From Bacteroidales bacterium (GTDB lineage Bacteria > Bacteroidota > Bacteroidia > Bacteroidales > GCA-2748055), in assembly GCA_029210725.1 (NCBI GenBank), contig JARGFM010000017.1, positions 22,044-86,043 of the forward strand: a stretch of 64,000 bases of DNA, written 5' to 3'. Shown here in pieces: positions 46,561 through 55,005 of the stretch. Under the pieces are notes generated by a model. The model did no database searches and was not told the DNA's origin. It saw only the letters and a program-made list of their open reading frames with translations. Made by a program: the position numbers and the translations under genes. How positions within the stretch are numbered: the stretch's first letter is position 1; each line of letters opens with the position of its first letter.

Positions 46561-46597
46561 ATTATGGAGGAGGAGCAGGTTCTGGAGGAGGAACAGG
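46544..46597 (+). repeat. 18-bp array straddling the pruA stop codon
   Basis: Three units (46544-46561, 46562-46579, 46580-46597). The first encodes the last residues MEEE and the TAG stop; the second has CAG in place of TAG, and the third is further diverged. Confidence 0.93.
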
Positions 46598-46687
46598 TTC
46601 GCTTCCATTTCCGGCTTTTCTAAGCGCCTCACGCAGAATAGGTAAGTCCTGTTGAAAAAGGATCTGATATCTGTGTCCCTTTTTCAT

Positions 46688-46695
46688 TAAATTTG
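46688..46695 (+). promoter_or_regulatory. -7 box TAAATTTG just before divIC
   Basis: A perfect TAnnTTTG match ends 4 bp before the ATG at 46700, so the transcript would start at or within a base or two of the start codon. Confidence 0.5.
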
Positions 46696-46699
46696 AGCG

Positions 46700-47029
46700 A
46701 TGAAAAAGTTCTTACGGAAGATATGGCCCTTGCTCAGGAACAAGTATATCCTGACCATTGCTGTTTTTGCCGTCTGGATGCTTTTCTTTGACCAGAACAA
46801 CATAGTCGACCGCCTCCGGATGGGATCAGAGATCAGGCAGCTGGAGATGGACAGGGAGTACTACCTGGAACAGATCCGGCAGGACTCGTCACGTCTGCAG
46901 GAACTGACCACCAACAGAGAAAACCTGGAAAAATATGCCCGCGAACAGTTTCTGATGAAAAGAAGCGACGAGGATGTTTTCCTGGTGATCGAGCAGAAGG
47001 AAGAGAAGAAGGGGCGGAAAAGGAAGTAG
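46700..47029 (+). CDS. FtsB/DivIC-type septum formation protein
   Basis: The 109-residue bitopic protein has a short basic cytoplasmic part, a membrane helix (about residues 16-31) and a periplasmic coiled coil (45-85) followed by the YAREQFLMKR motif of the FtsB/DivIC family. It would act with FtsL and FtsQ/DivIB at the division site. The coding start lies almost directly behind a -7 box, so translation may be leaderless. Confidence 0.88.
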   Translation: MKKFLRKIWPLLRNKYILTIAVFAVWMLFFDQNNIVDRLRMGSEIRQLEMDREYYLEQIRQDSSRLQELTTNRENLEKYAREQFLMKRSDEDVFLVIEQKEEKKGRKRK

Positions 47030-47038
47030 TCCTTTGGA

Positions 47039-48394
47039 TCATCTCAGATCCAGCATCCTGTAAATCTGCAGGAGCTTTCTCAGGTCCGGTCCCACCGACG
47101 GGATCCCCCTGCCTTCGGGATCCATTTTCTGCAGCAGTTCAGAGGCTGCCGGCCCGATCTCCAGATCGGGATATCCGCGTTCCCTGGCATAGTGCAGGAA
47201 TTTCATGATCCGGAACATGGAGAACCAGCGCCAGAAACGTTTCCTGAAGGCGGGAGCCGAGGCACTGTTGTGGCGTATCTCTGACAGGGCCCCTTCAAAC
47301 CCCTGTTCTTCGAGGAAGCTCCCCAGCGGTTCCGGCCAGGGTCCGGCGAGCTTTTCGGGCGATCCGCTCTCATCAAAGAGTCGGCTCAGCATTACGAAGG
47401 GATCCGGATTGTAAGTCATCAAAGGCTCTTCGCTCAAAGAAAGCCGCCTGACGGCCGGTCCCGTTCCGAAGGGCACCCGGTCGGAAGGCCGGGGCGAAGG
47501 GGTGATGCAGGTCGTGTTGCACTGGCTGAAACGCCCCCTCCGGGCTACCTTCTGTATAAAATAGAAATCCTCGCCCCCCTGGCGCCGGTTCATGCCGCCT
47601 TCCATGCAGTAAATGTCCGAGCGGACCGCAAAGGACGATCCCACCGTATGGTAGGCAAAGGGGTAGCCCGTAAACCGCACCGACTGGAGGTAGTAGCGCA
47701 GATGAAGCTCATATTGTGTAATGGCCCTGTAAACCGCGGGGGGGAATTCCTCACCCTCCAGGGGGTGTTCGAAGCGTATGGAACAACCCTCGGGTTCGGA
47801 TCCACTCTCTGGTCCACGGCCTGATCCACTCCATGGTCCACTCTCTGGTCCACGGCCTGATCCACTCCATGGTCCACCTCCTTCAAAGTGTGTTACCAGG
47901 GCCTCCAGGTAGTTGGGCCGGACCAGGGCATCGGCATCCATGGAGGCGATAATTCCTTCCGGGCGCCCAAGCGCACTAAAGCGGCGCGACGCCTCATCCA
48001 TCAGGATCTTCCGGGCGCTTCCCACTCCGGCCTCCTTCCGGCTGAATGAGTGATCGAGCCGGACAAAAAAAGCGATGCAGGGATGGGGATGCGCCACGAT
48101 CCAGGCACGGGTGGCCTCCAGGGTGGCCTGGTTCTGTTCCAGGACAGCCGGGGGAGCGTCCGAAGGGGCATTGATCAGGATCAGCACCTCGGCCCGGAAT
48201 CCGGATCCGTCAGGATCGGTGCCTTCCCGGCCGGCCCCACAGGTGCATTGAAACAAAGAATCCAGGCATCTTTCGAGCCCGGATTCATTGTAAACGGGTA
48301 ATATGACGGATATCTGAAGGCGGGGATGGGGTTCCGGTTCAATCAGCGCCTCACGCAAACCGGCCTTCAGCAGGTATGCATCGGCAAAGCCCAT
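47039..48394 (-). CDS. Family 2 glycosyltransferase
   Basis: The GT-A fold is seen in ISVILPVYNESGLERCLDSLF and the DxD-type motif MDADALVRPNYLEAL. The 451-residue protein lacks membrane helices. A 36-bp tandem repeat inserts two copies of a Trp-Ser-Gly-Ser-Gly-Arg-rich segment after the DxD region, in a likely surface loop. The start overlaps the stop of the OmpH-like gene by one base, so they are cotranscribed. Sugar substrate unknown. Confidence 0.85.
   Translation of the reverse strand: MGFADAYLLKAGLREALIEPEPHPRLQISVILPVYNESGLERCLDSLFQCTCGAGREGTDPDGSGFRAEVLILINAPSDAPPAVLEQNQATLEATRAWIVAHPHPCIAFFVRLDHSFSRKEAGVGSARKILMDEASRRFSALGRPEGIIASMDADALVRPNYLEALVTHFEGGGPWSGSGRGPESGPWSGSGRGPESGSEPEGCSIRFEHPLEGEEFPPAVYRAITQYELHLRYYLQSVRFTGYPFAYHTVGSSFAVRSDIYCMEGGMNRRQGGEDFYFIQKVARRGRFSQCNTTCITPSPRPSDRVPFGTGPAVRRLSLSEEPLMTYNPDPFVMLSRLFDESGSPEKLAGPWPEPLGSFLEEQGFEGALSEIRHNSASAPAFRKRFWRWFSMFRIMKFLHYARERGYPDLEIGPAASELLQKMDPEGRGIPSVGPDLRKLLQIYRMLDLR
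47801..47872 (-). repeat. 36-bp in-frame tandem repeat in the GT2 gene
   Basis: Two perfect 36-bp copies (47801-47836, 47837-47872), each built from smaller TCCAC-containing units, encode two 12-residue Gly/Ser/Arg-rich repeats. Confidence 0.95.
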
Positions 48395-49008
48395 TATTCC
48401 AGTTCGGTTCCCTGCTGGTACCTGGCGTTCAGGCCTTCCACCACCCGGGCGGTAATATCGAAAGGTTTTGCTCCATAAATCAGGTTGCCCCCGAAGGAGT
48501 AGGAGTATACATAGCTATATCCCTGTTCTACGCTCAGCTGGGCCACATAGGTCTCAATCATATCGAGCATCTGGCGGTTCTTCACCAGACCTTCTTCCTG
48601 TATCTGGGTCATGTACTGGTTCTGAAGGACCTGCAGATTCTGCTCTTCCGTTTGCAGTTGCTGCTGAAGCTGTTCGGCCTCGGTACGGGTAACCAGCCCT
48701 TTCTGAATCTTGTACTGGGCATCCTGGACACTCTGGTAGAAAGTCTCGGTGCGGCCTGCAAAGTCAGATTCCAGTTCGGTCTGCTTCTGGGTCAGATCCT
48801 GCTGATAATCGTAGTAGAGATCCCATTGTGCCATCACAGAATCCATATTGAAATAGGCGATGCTGATATCCCCCGGATTAGCTGCCAGGGCTGAAGTTGC
48901 AGAATCATCTCCTTTGGTTTTTTTCACATTTCCGGAGAAGTGGAAAATGAACAACACAATTACCGCTGCTCCCAGAATCACATTAATTACAATGTTTGCA
49001 ATTTTCAT
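48394..49008 (-). CDS. OmpH/Skp-family periplasmic chaperone-like protein
   Basis: An N-terminal membrane anchor or uncleaved signal (residues 7-24) precedes an OmpH domain: AYFNMDSVMAQWDLYYDYQQDL, a long Gln/Glu-rich coiled coil (about 75-140) and GYSYVYSYSFGGNLIYGAKPFDITARVVEGLNARY. Skp-like proteins hold outer-membrane proteins in the periplasm; a membrane-tethered form is usual in this phylum. A perfect -7 box lies about 40 bp upstream. Confidence 0.9.
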   Translation of the reverse strand: MKIANIVINVILGAAVIVLFIFHFSGNVKKTKGDDSATSALAANPGDISIAYFNMDSVMAQWDLYYDYQQDLTQKQTELESDFAGRTETFYQSVQDAQYKIQKGLVTRTEAEQLQQQLQTEEQNLQVLQNQYMTQIQEEGLVKNRQMLDMIETYVAQLSVEQGYSYVYSYSFGGNLIYGAKPFDITARVVEGLNARYQQGTELE

Positions 49009-49048
49009 TGTCTTCTTTTTAACTGATTATTTGTTTGTTATCGGGCAA

Positions 49049-49056
49049 CAAATATA
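49049..49056 (-). promoter_or_regulatory. -7 box TATATTTG for the ompH-GT2 operon
   Basis: Perfect TAnnTTTG match on the minus strand, 41 bp before the ATG at 49008. Confidence 0.5.
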
Positions 49057-49208
49057 GTGGAAAAGTTTAATAATCGGGACATTTTTTTCGGGAAGTACAG
49101 GCTGATATAAACCGCCTTAAAACATATATAAGCAGATCAGTGTTAGCATCCAATCCCCCTCCCGGTCTTTAGGGGTTTATACACAGTTTTCAGGGAGGGG
49201 GGTTGCAT

Positions 49209-49330
49209 GCTTCTCTGTGGGGGCGTGCTTCTCTGTGGGGGCGTGCTTCCCTGTGGGGGGCGTGTTTCCCTGTGGGGCTTCATGCTTCTCTCCGGAGGGC
49301 GTACTTCCCTGTGGGGGTATGCTTCCCCGG
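49209..49330 (+). repeat. 18-20 bp G-rich tandem array
   Basis: About seven units of the type GCTTCTCTGTGGGGGCGT, the first two perfect (49209-49226, 49227-49244) and later ones diverging in length and sequence. It ends 10 bp before the stop of the SDR gene and fills much of the 49009-49339 gap. Runs of four to six G lie on the plus strand. Confidence 0.92.
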
Positions 49331-49339
49331 GGTCACCCG

Positions 49340-50356
49340 CTACGGAAACTCTTTCCGGTAGTGCTCCGCCACCCCGGCAATCACCTGCTCCAGGGGGGTA
49401 AAGTCCATCCCGAGGGCCTCTTTGACCTTGTCCGATGAAAAGCGGACCTCTCCAAAGGCGGCCCGGACATGCTCGGTGGTGATCAGGAGGGAACCCCTGA
49501 AAACAGAGGCGATGAAGTCCAGCCGGACCAGCATTCTGAGCAGGGATGGGGTGACCTCCCTGAACTCTCCGGTTTTCCCCAGGGCCTGTGCGATTTTCCC
49601 GAAAACCTGCTGGTAGGAGTAGTTCCCTTCGCTCAGAATAAAGCGTTCGCCCGATATATCCGACTCCATCAGGCGGATCATGGCCGACACCACATCAGAG
49701 ATTCCCACATAGCCGGTAACTCCCGGCGCCGCGTATTTCAGTCCCCCGTCCACCCGGCTGAACATGGAGGAGCTGCCGCGGTCCCAGAAGCCGGGACCCA
49801 GGATAATGGCAGGATTCACAATCACCGCGTTCAGGCCTTCTTCTATTCCCCGCCACACTTCCATCTCCGAGCGAAACTTGGAAAGGGCATAGCCGGTTCC
49901 GGTTTTGCTGTGGGCCCAGATCAGCGACTCGGTGGCCGGAGAACCCTCGGCGGGCCTGCCAATGGCCGAAGTGGAGGAGACGTGCAGCAGCTTTTGCACC
50001 CCGGCTGCCAGGCAGGCAGCAACCACACTGGAAGTGCTGTCGGTGTTGAAGCGGATCATCTTCTGACGGTCGCGGGGCTGAAAGGAGACCATCCCCGCAC
50101 AGTGATAGACCTGCTGCACCCCTTCCAAAACCTCCGTCATATCCACCTGGTTCAGCAGATCGGCATCGATCCAACGGATGCGCCCCCATAGCTCTTCAAG
50201 CTCGCCGGCATTGGCGCAGTGATAACCAAACACCCGCCGGACCTCCTCCAGACCGGAAGAGGGGCGTTTCAGCGCCACGATCTCTTTCTGCTCCCTGGCC
50301 AGGCTAAGCAGCAGGTGCGATCCAAGAAGTCCCGTTCCCCCGGTAAGCAGTATCAT
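49340..50356 (-). CDS. NAD-dependent epimerase/dehydratase (extended SDR)
   Basis: From the ATG at 50356 the protein begins directly with the Rossmann motif ILLTGGTGLLGSHLL. HVSSTSAIGRP carries the catalytic Ser region and YALSKF the Tyr-x3-Lys pair. The 338-residue length is normal for the extended SDR family, members of which act on nucleotide sugars or sterol-like alcohols. The open frame continues 74 codons upstream but into the AT-rich hipBA control region, so the longer start is unlikely. Confidence 0.9.
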   Translation of the reverse strand: MILLTGGTGLLGSHLLLSLAREQKEIVALKRPSSGLEEVRRVFGYHCANAGELEELWGRIRWIDADLLNQVDMTEVLEGVQQVYHCAGMVSFQPRDRQKMIRFNTDSTSSVVAACLAAGVQKLLHVSSTSAIGRPAEGSPATESLIWAHSKTGTGYALSKFRSEMEVWRGIEEGLNAVIVNPAIILGPGFWDRGSSSMFSRVDGGLKYAAPGVTGYVGISDVVSAMIRLMESDISGERFILSEGNYSYQQVFGKIAQALGKTGEFREVTPSLLRMLVRLDFIASVFRGSLLITTEHVRAAFGEVRFSSDKVKEALGMDFTPLEQVIAGVAEHYRKEFP

Positions 50357-50468
50357 CTCAGAAATGAATTTGAACGAAGATAAGCATATTCTGGCAGTGT
50401 AGGTTGAATGCAGGCGTAAGCTGCACCGGGAACCAAGTAAACATCTTATTATATAAGCTGGAAACAAC

Positions 50469-50621
50469 GAATGAAAAATCATGCAATAATTATCAATATA
50501 GACCTTAGTGAATGAAAAATCATGCATAGATATCTTGTATATCTGGCTATAATGCGATATATTTGAATGAATATTCACGCATTAAATCATAATAGTAGCA
50601 TTATGCATGAAAAATCATACA
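50469..50621. promoter_or_regulatory. Three operator-like repeats upstream of hipBA
   Basis: ATGAAAAATCAT, an inverted repeat ATGA-N4-TCAT, occurs three times in an extended context: 50469-50485, 50510-50526 (identical over 17 bp) and 50605-50621. The first two lie upstream of the -33 region, the third overlaps the likely hipB start codon. They are the best candidates for HipB binding sites. Confidence 0.7.
50534..50565 (+). promoter_or_regulatory. hipBA promoter
   Basis: CTTG (50534-50537), 20 bp, and TATATTTG (50558-50565), a perfect -7 box. The start of transcription is expected near 50571, between operator copies 2 and 3. Confidence 0.6.
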
Positions 50622-50950
50622 TAGATTGGCACTCAATGAGTGATAAGGCATTCATGAAAACCATAGGAACATTTATTCAACATCACAGACTGAATCAAAA
50701 CAGATCACAAAATGAGGTGGCAGTAGCGGCAGGGATAAGCCGGTCCACACTCAGCCTTCTGGAGAGGGGTGAAAATGTTTCGCTGAGCAGTCTGATCCAG
50801 GTGCTGCGTATCCTTGATTTGCTGTATATCATGGACGTATTCAGTGTCAGGGAGGAGATCAGCCCGGTTGAGTATGCAAAACTTCAAAAAAACAGAAGAC
50901 TGCGTGCCCGGAGTAAAAATGATCATTCAAACAACGACCCGGTATGGTAG
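50603..50950 (+). CDS. hipB: HipB-like XRE-family antitoxin/repressor
   Basis: A helix-turn-helix of the XRE type (HRLNQNRSQNEVAVAAGISRSTLSLLERGENVSLSSLIQVLRILDLL) makes up the core. It should dimerise, repress its own operon and neutralise HipA. The frame opens at 50567, but that ATG lies upstream of the predicted transcription start, so 50603 (inside the third operator) or 50636 is preferred. The last 7 bp overlap hipA. Confidence 0.9.
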   Translation: MHEKSYIDWHSMSDKAFMKTIGTFIQHHRLNQNRSQNEVAVAAGISRSTLSLLERGENVSLSSLIQVLRILDLLYIMDVFSVREEISPVEYAKLQKNRRLRARSKNDHSNNDPVW

Positions 50951-52254
50951 ATGTAGCAGAAATAAAAATCTGGGGAGAATTTGCAGGAGCTGTACGCTGG
51001 GATAAGAACAATCAGTTGGCCAGTTTTCAATATGATGACAAATTTCTCGGGAAAGGGTACGACCTGTCCCCCATTAAAATGCCGGTCCGGGATGGATCCC
51101 GTATTTATAGTTTCCCGGAATTGAGGAAGTCAAAGGATGAACAAACATCCGCATTTAACGGACTTCCTGGTTTGCTGGCAGACTCTTTACCTGATAAATA
51201 CGGGAATCAACTCATTAATGTCTGGCTGGCTCAGAATGGCCGGCCACCTGACAGTATGAATCCGGTGGAGAAGCTGTGTTTTATTGGGGCAAGAGGCATG
51301 GGTGCCCTGGAATTTGAACCAGGCCGTTTCAAGGCAGGTAAACGGACCTTCCCTGTGGAGATAAAGAGTCTGGTTGAGATCGCACAAAGAATGCTGTCTG
51401 AACGTGAGGGATTCGAAGTGAATCTGCCTGAAGATGAACAGAAGGCAGTCAGTGAGATATTGAAAATAGGTACCTCGGCCGGGGGGGGCAGGCCAAAGGC
51501 GCTTATAGCCTTCAATAAAAATAGCGGAGAAGTGCGGTCCGGACAAACGGTAGCTCCCAAAGGATTCGACCACTGGTTGATCAAGCTGGATGGAGTCAGC
51601 GATGTACAGTTTGGATCGAGTCACGGGTTTGGCCGGGTGGAATATGCGTATTACCGGATGGCAAAGGACTGCCAGATACAGATGATGGATTCTGAATTAT
51701 TGGAGGAACACGGACGTGCTCACTTTATGACCAGACGATTCGACAGAGAAGGGACCGGTACAAAACACCATGTGCATACCTGGAGCGGGATTCAACATTT
51801 TGATTACAATAATTTATATGCATACAGCTATGAACAGCTTTTCCAAACGATGCGACAGTTAAAAATGACTTACCCGGAAGCCGAACAAATGTTTCGAAGA
51901 ATGGTATTCAATGTTTTGGCAAGCAATAATGATGATCATGCCAAGAACTTTTCTTTCCTGCTAAAACAAAACGGACACTGGGAGCTGGCACCGGCCTACG
52001 ATCTTTGCTATTCCTATGATCCTGAAAATGTCTGGGTAAGCCAGCATACACTTAGTATCAATGGTAAACACCGTGGGATCAACCGGAACGACTTGATGAC
52101 TGTAGCCACGATCAACAATATCAAGGGAGGAGGAAACATCATCAGTGAAATTCAGGAGCTTGTTTGTTCCTGGGAGAAATATGCCAAAGAAGCAGAAGTT
52201 TTATCAAAACTTCGCACTGATATTACAAAGACACTGGCGGCATTTCAGTTTTAA
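50944..52254 (+). CDS. hipA: HipA-like serine/threonine kinase toxin
   Basis: The 436-residue protein contains the N-terminal HipA couple domain (about residues 5-105) and the kinase domain: the P-loop-like GTSAGGGRPKALIAF, the substrate segment around HFMTRRFDRE, catalytic NNDDHAKNFSFL and Mg-binding YDLCYS. All key residues are present, so it should be active. Known HipA kinases phosphorylate glutamyl-tRNA synthetase and induce growth arrest; the target here is unproven. It is coupled to hipB and ends 1 bp before the convergent sugar transferase gene. Confidence 0.94.
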   Translation: MVDVAEIKIWGEFAGAVRWDKNNQLASFQYDDKFLGKGYDLSPIKMPVRDGSRIYSFPELRKSKDEQTSAFNGLPGLLADSLPDKYGNQLINVWLAQNGRPPDSMNPVEKLCFIGARGMGALEFEPGRFKAGKRTFPVEIKSLVEIAQRMLSEREGFEVNLPEDEQKAVSEILKIGTSAGGGRPKALIAFNKNSGEVRSGQTVAPKGFDHWLIKLDGVSDVQFGSSHGFGRVEYAYYRMAKDCQIQMMDSELLEEHGRAHFMTRRFDREGTGTKHHVHTWSGIQHFDYNNLYAYSYEQLFQTMRQLKMTYPEAEQMFRRMVFNVLASNNDDHAKNFSFLLKQNGHWELAPAYDLCYSYDPENVWVSQHTLSINGKHRGINRNDLMTVATINNIKGGGNIISEIQELVCSWEKYAKEAEVLSKLRTDITKTLAAFQF

Positions 52255-53787
52255 CTACGCCGACCGTGCTTTTTTAAAAACAATGTTGTAGAAGGCCTTC
52301 CAGAAATAGCGCCACTGGGTGCGCAGGGGGTGCTTTTCAAAAGCCTCCACGTAGCGCAGCTCCGAGGCCTGGATTTCCTCCAGGGTTTCGGGCATATCGG
52401 CGTAGTACGGGGGGATCAGTCCGGGCCGGTATTTGATCCGCTTTTCCTGCAGCTCTTTGGAATACAGGTTGTAATAATGCAAACTCAGCGGGCGCACCCC
52501 GATGATTTTCAGATCGCCCCGGAACAGGTTGATCAGCATGGGCAGTTCATCGAGCCACAGTTTGCGCATAAAAGCCCGGGTACCGGCCACCCGGAAGTCA
52601 TTCTTAAACTTACCCCCGTTTTCCAGGTTGTTCCGCTGGTGCACATAATCCTGCAGGTACTCGGCATAGGGATACATGGTGCGCAATTTATACACCTTGA
52701 TCATCCTGCCCCCTTTACCCACGCGACGCAGGGAGATAAAAGGCCCGTACGTGGGGTTGGGATCAAAGGCAGGCTCCTTGATCCGCCGGCAGATAAAAAA
52801 GTAGAGTCCGTTCACCACACTCTCCTCATTCACCTCAAAACCGCAGGCATAGAGCCGGCCCAGGATCTCGGGATGCGTAAATACCCGGTTCTGTCCCCGG
52901 GTAAGAAAGAAGTAGAGCCGGCTGGTCAGTTTAAATTTCGGGAATACCCGTTTGATGATATAGTCGCCCGTATAGGCTAATCTGTTAAGGACCGGCGGGT
53001 ATTTCCGCAGGATCCTGCTTCTCCGCATATCGGAAGTCTCCGCGCAGCAGATAAACTTCCCTCCCCGGGGCAGTTTACTGTTGACCGATTCAAAGAACAT
53101 ATTCAGGTCCCTGATATCATTGATCCGGCGGATATTGACAATGGTTTCGTAGAAATTATCCGGTTGCCGGAGGATATTAAAGCGCGTCAGGGTGGCCGTG
53201 ATCAGCGTTTTTATATCATTCAGATCCACGTGCTGTTCGATATATCGCTGTGCCAGCTCTCCGCACTCCTCCACAATGGCTTCCCGCAGGGTTCCCACAT
53301 TCAGGTGAATATCGCTGTGGGTCACCGTGGCATCCAGCTTCCGCAAATCGCCCGCAGTAGGAGGCTTTTCAATAAAGGCTCTTGCCGCATCATATTCCGT
53401 GGAGACCAGGAGATAGGTGTAAATGGTAAAGAAAAAGATCTCCAGGGCTGTGGCCACCCCAAAGGTGCCGAGGACCATCATCCGTGAGAAGAAGGTGGTG
53501 TTAAAGGCGTAGATGATGAAAGAGACCCCGGCCAGGGTCACCAGGTTGGGGGCGATCAGGTTGCGAAACAGGAAGGAGGGCCGCTCTTTCCGGGTGATGT
53601 GATATTTTTTAAAATAGAAGGAGAAGATGACCCAGAGGGAGAGCATCACCGCAAAGCCAATGATATACCTGTGCGAGAGGTAGGAGACCATCACAGGCTT
53701 CAGACTGGCCATAAAGATGAACGATCCGGCCAGGATGATCAGGTCCAGGACAATAAGTCCGGTTCTTGGCTTCTTTCTGGTTGACAT
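52255..53787 (-). CDS. Membrane sugar transferase for polysaccharide initiation
   Basis: From the ATG at 53787 four membrane helices (about residues 10-130) are followed by a soluble middle part that looks like a remodelled methyltransferase C-terminal half (ETIVNIRRINDIRDLNMFFESVNSKLPRGGKFICC, LGRLYACGFEVNEESVVNGLYFFICRR), then a bacterial sugar-transferase domain (YGPFISLRRVGKGGRMIKVYKLRTM, LWLDELPMLINLFRGDLKIIGVRPL, YRPGLIPPYYADMPETL). It should load a sugar phosphate on undecaprenyl phosphate to start O-antigen or capsule synthesis. Confidence 0.92.
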   Translation of the reverse strand: MSTRKKPRTGLIVLDLIILAGSFIFMASLKPVMVSYLSHRYIIGFAVMLSLWVIFSFYFKKYHITRKERPSFLFRNLIAPNLVTLAGVSFIIYAFNTTFFSRMMVLGTFGVATALEIFFFTIYTYLLVSTEYDAARAFIEKPPTAGDLRKLDATVTHSDIHLNVGTLREAIVEECGELAQRYIEQHVDLNDIKTLITATLTRFNILRQPDNFYETIVNIRRINDIRDLNMFFESVNSKLPRGGKFICCAETSDMRRSRILRKYPPVLNRLAYTGDYIIKRVFPKFKLTSRLYFFLTRGQNRVFTHPEILGRLYACGFEVNEESVVNGLYFFICRRIKEPAFDPNPTYGPFISLRRVGKGGRMIKVYKLRTMYPYAEYLQDYVHQRNNLENGGKFKNDFRVAGTRAFMRKLWLDELPMLINLFRGDLKIIGVRPLSLHYYNLYSKELQEKRIKYRPGLIPPYYADMPETLEEIQASELRYVEAFEKHPLRTQWRYFWKAFYNIVFKKARSA

Positions 53788-53833
53788 TCCGTTCTGAAAG
53801 TACAAAGATTTCGCTAATATCCACGACTATTTT

Positions 53834-54964
53834 TCAACCATGAAGGCTTGCAGGTCTCACTTCTCCCGAGCCTGAATCTCCCGGGGGAGAATCCATAAAG
53901 CCCGATACATGTTCCGGATCCCTCTCCAGAATGCGGGCACTTTCGGGGAGATATTCCACAAACCAGCTCATAAAGGCCGTCATATCCAGCTTTTCACTCA
54001 GCAGCCTTTTTCGCCCTTCCCGGAACCGGCCGGACGGAAGATCCCCCGCCAGGACCAAATCCAGCTGCGAAAAAGAGGACTCCAGCTCGTCCGGGTGAAA
54101 GTAAAAAAGCAAACCATAAGCTTCCAGCTCCGTGATATAGGCAAATTTCTCCGCACTCACGAACACGGCAGGGATCCCCAACACCGCGGCTTCGGCGGCC
54201 ATGGTGGCACTGTTGCCCCAGAATGCTTTGCAGCCGGATAGTTCCCTGTGGATCCGGACGGGATCGGCCACCCGGATCGATTTATTTTCCGGGGGAGGCA
54301 GGTTTGTCTCCGAGGAGAGAAGTACCCGATGGTCCCGGCTCAGCTCCTGCATTTTCTGAAATACCGCCTCCGTATCCAGTCCCGAGGCCCTGGTATGATG
54401 GATGGAATCGGTTCTTGTGATCCGGAAAAAAATGCCCTTAGATCCCTTCGCCGCCTGAAACAGGCGGGGGTGCAGATAGGCCAGCTCCTTTAAGACAGGA
54501 AGGCGAAAATGGTAGTGGTGAAACTGGTGCGGATAGTTGGCCGGGGAGAGCAGATACGTGGATCTTTTGAGCAGGGGTAACAGCCTGGGATTGTTATCGG
54601 TATCGTCAAAAGTTATGCAGGGGATGCCGAGTAAACGGGAGACGAGAACCAGGTAGGGCGATGAGAGACTGATGGCCATGCCCGGCCGGAACCTGAGCAG
54701 GGCCATCAACAGAATCACCAGGATCCACAGGGCATAGAGGTATTTCCCCAACAGAGTGTGCTTTCCCCGGCCCCTGCTGGTATAGGCGATTCCGGCATCT
54801 TCCAGTAAGAGATGAAGGCACTCCTTATCCCTGGCCATGACCCGGAAGGCATGGCCCTGATCCTGCAGGTGGCCGATCAGGTGCTTGAAGAAGTGAAAAT
54901 CGGCCGGGTGGTTCAGATCAAAGAAGATCCTTTTCTGAGTGTGGCGCTTTTTCATACCTGGCAT
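53834..54964 (-). CDS. DUF354-family putative glycosyltransferase
   Basis: The protein opens with IFFDLNHPADFHFFKHLI and has a GT-B-like arrangement: FRPGMAISLSSPYLVLVSRLLGIPCITFDDTD and a C-terminal nucleotide-binding part with AFWGNSATMAAEAAVLGIPAVFVSA. DUF354 proteins occur in archaeal and bacterial surface polysaccharide loci. It lies 46 bp upstream of the sugar transferase on the same strand and is divergent from cysQ. The ATG at 54964 is one of two close starts; 54955 is the other. Confidence 0.85.
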   Translation of the reverse strand: MPGMKKRHTQKRIFFDLNHPADFHFFKHLIGHLQDQGHAFRVMARDKECLHLLLEDAGIAYTSRGRGKHTLLGKYLYALWILVILLMALLRFRPGMAISLSSPYLVLVSRLLGIPCITFDDTDNNPRLLPLLKRSTYLLSPANYPHQFHHYHFRLPVLKELAYLHPRLFQAAKGSKGIFFRITRTDSIHHTRASGLDTEAVFQKMQELSRDHRVLLSSETNLPPPENKSIRVADPVRIHRELSGCKAFWGNSATMAAEAAVLGIPAVFVSAEKFAYITELEAYGLLFYFHPDELESSFSQLDLVLAGDLPSGRFREGRKRLLSEKLDMTAFMSWFVEYLPESARILERDPEHVSGFMDSPPGDSGSGEVRPASLHG

Positions 54965-55005
54965 TGTTGAGAACAAACTTATCGATTCTTTTTATCTTTA
55001 CAGGA

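Noticed and set aside
49209..49330. G-quadruplex regulatory element
   Set aside because: G runs are separated by about 13 bases, longer than usual loops; a plain tandem repeat explains the pattern.
50357..50578. N-terminal extension of the SDR epimerase
   Set aside because: The 74 extra codons translate the AT-rich hipBA control region, and the Rossmann motif starts right after the ATG at 50356.
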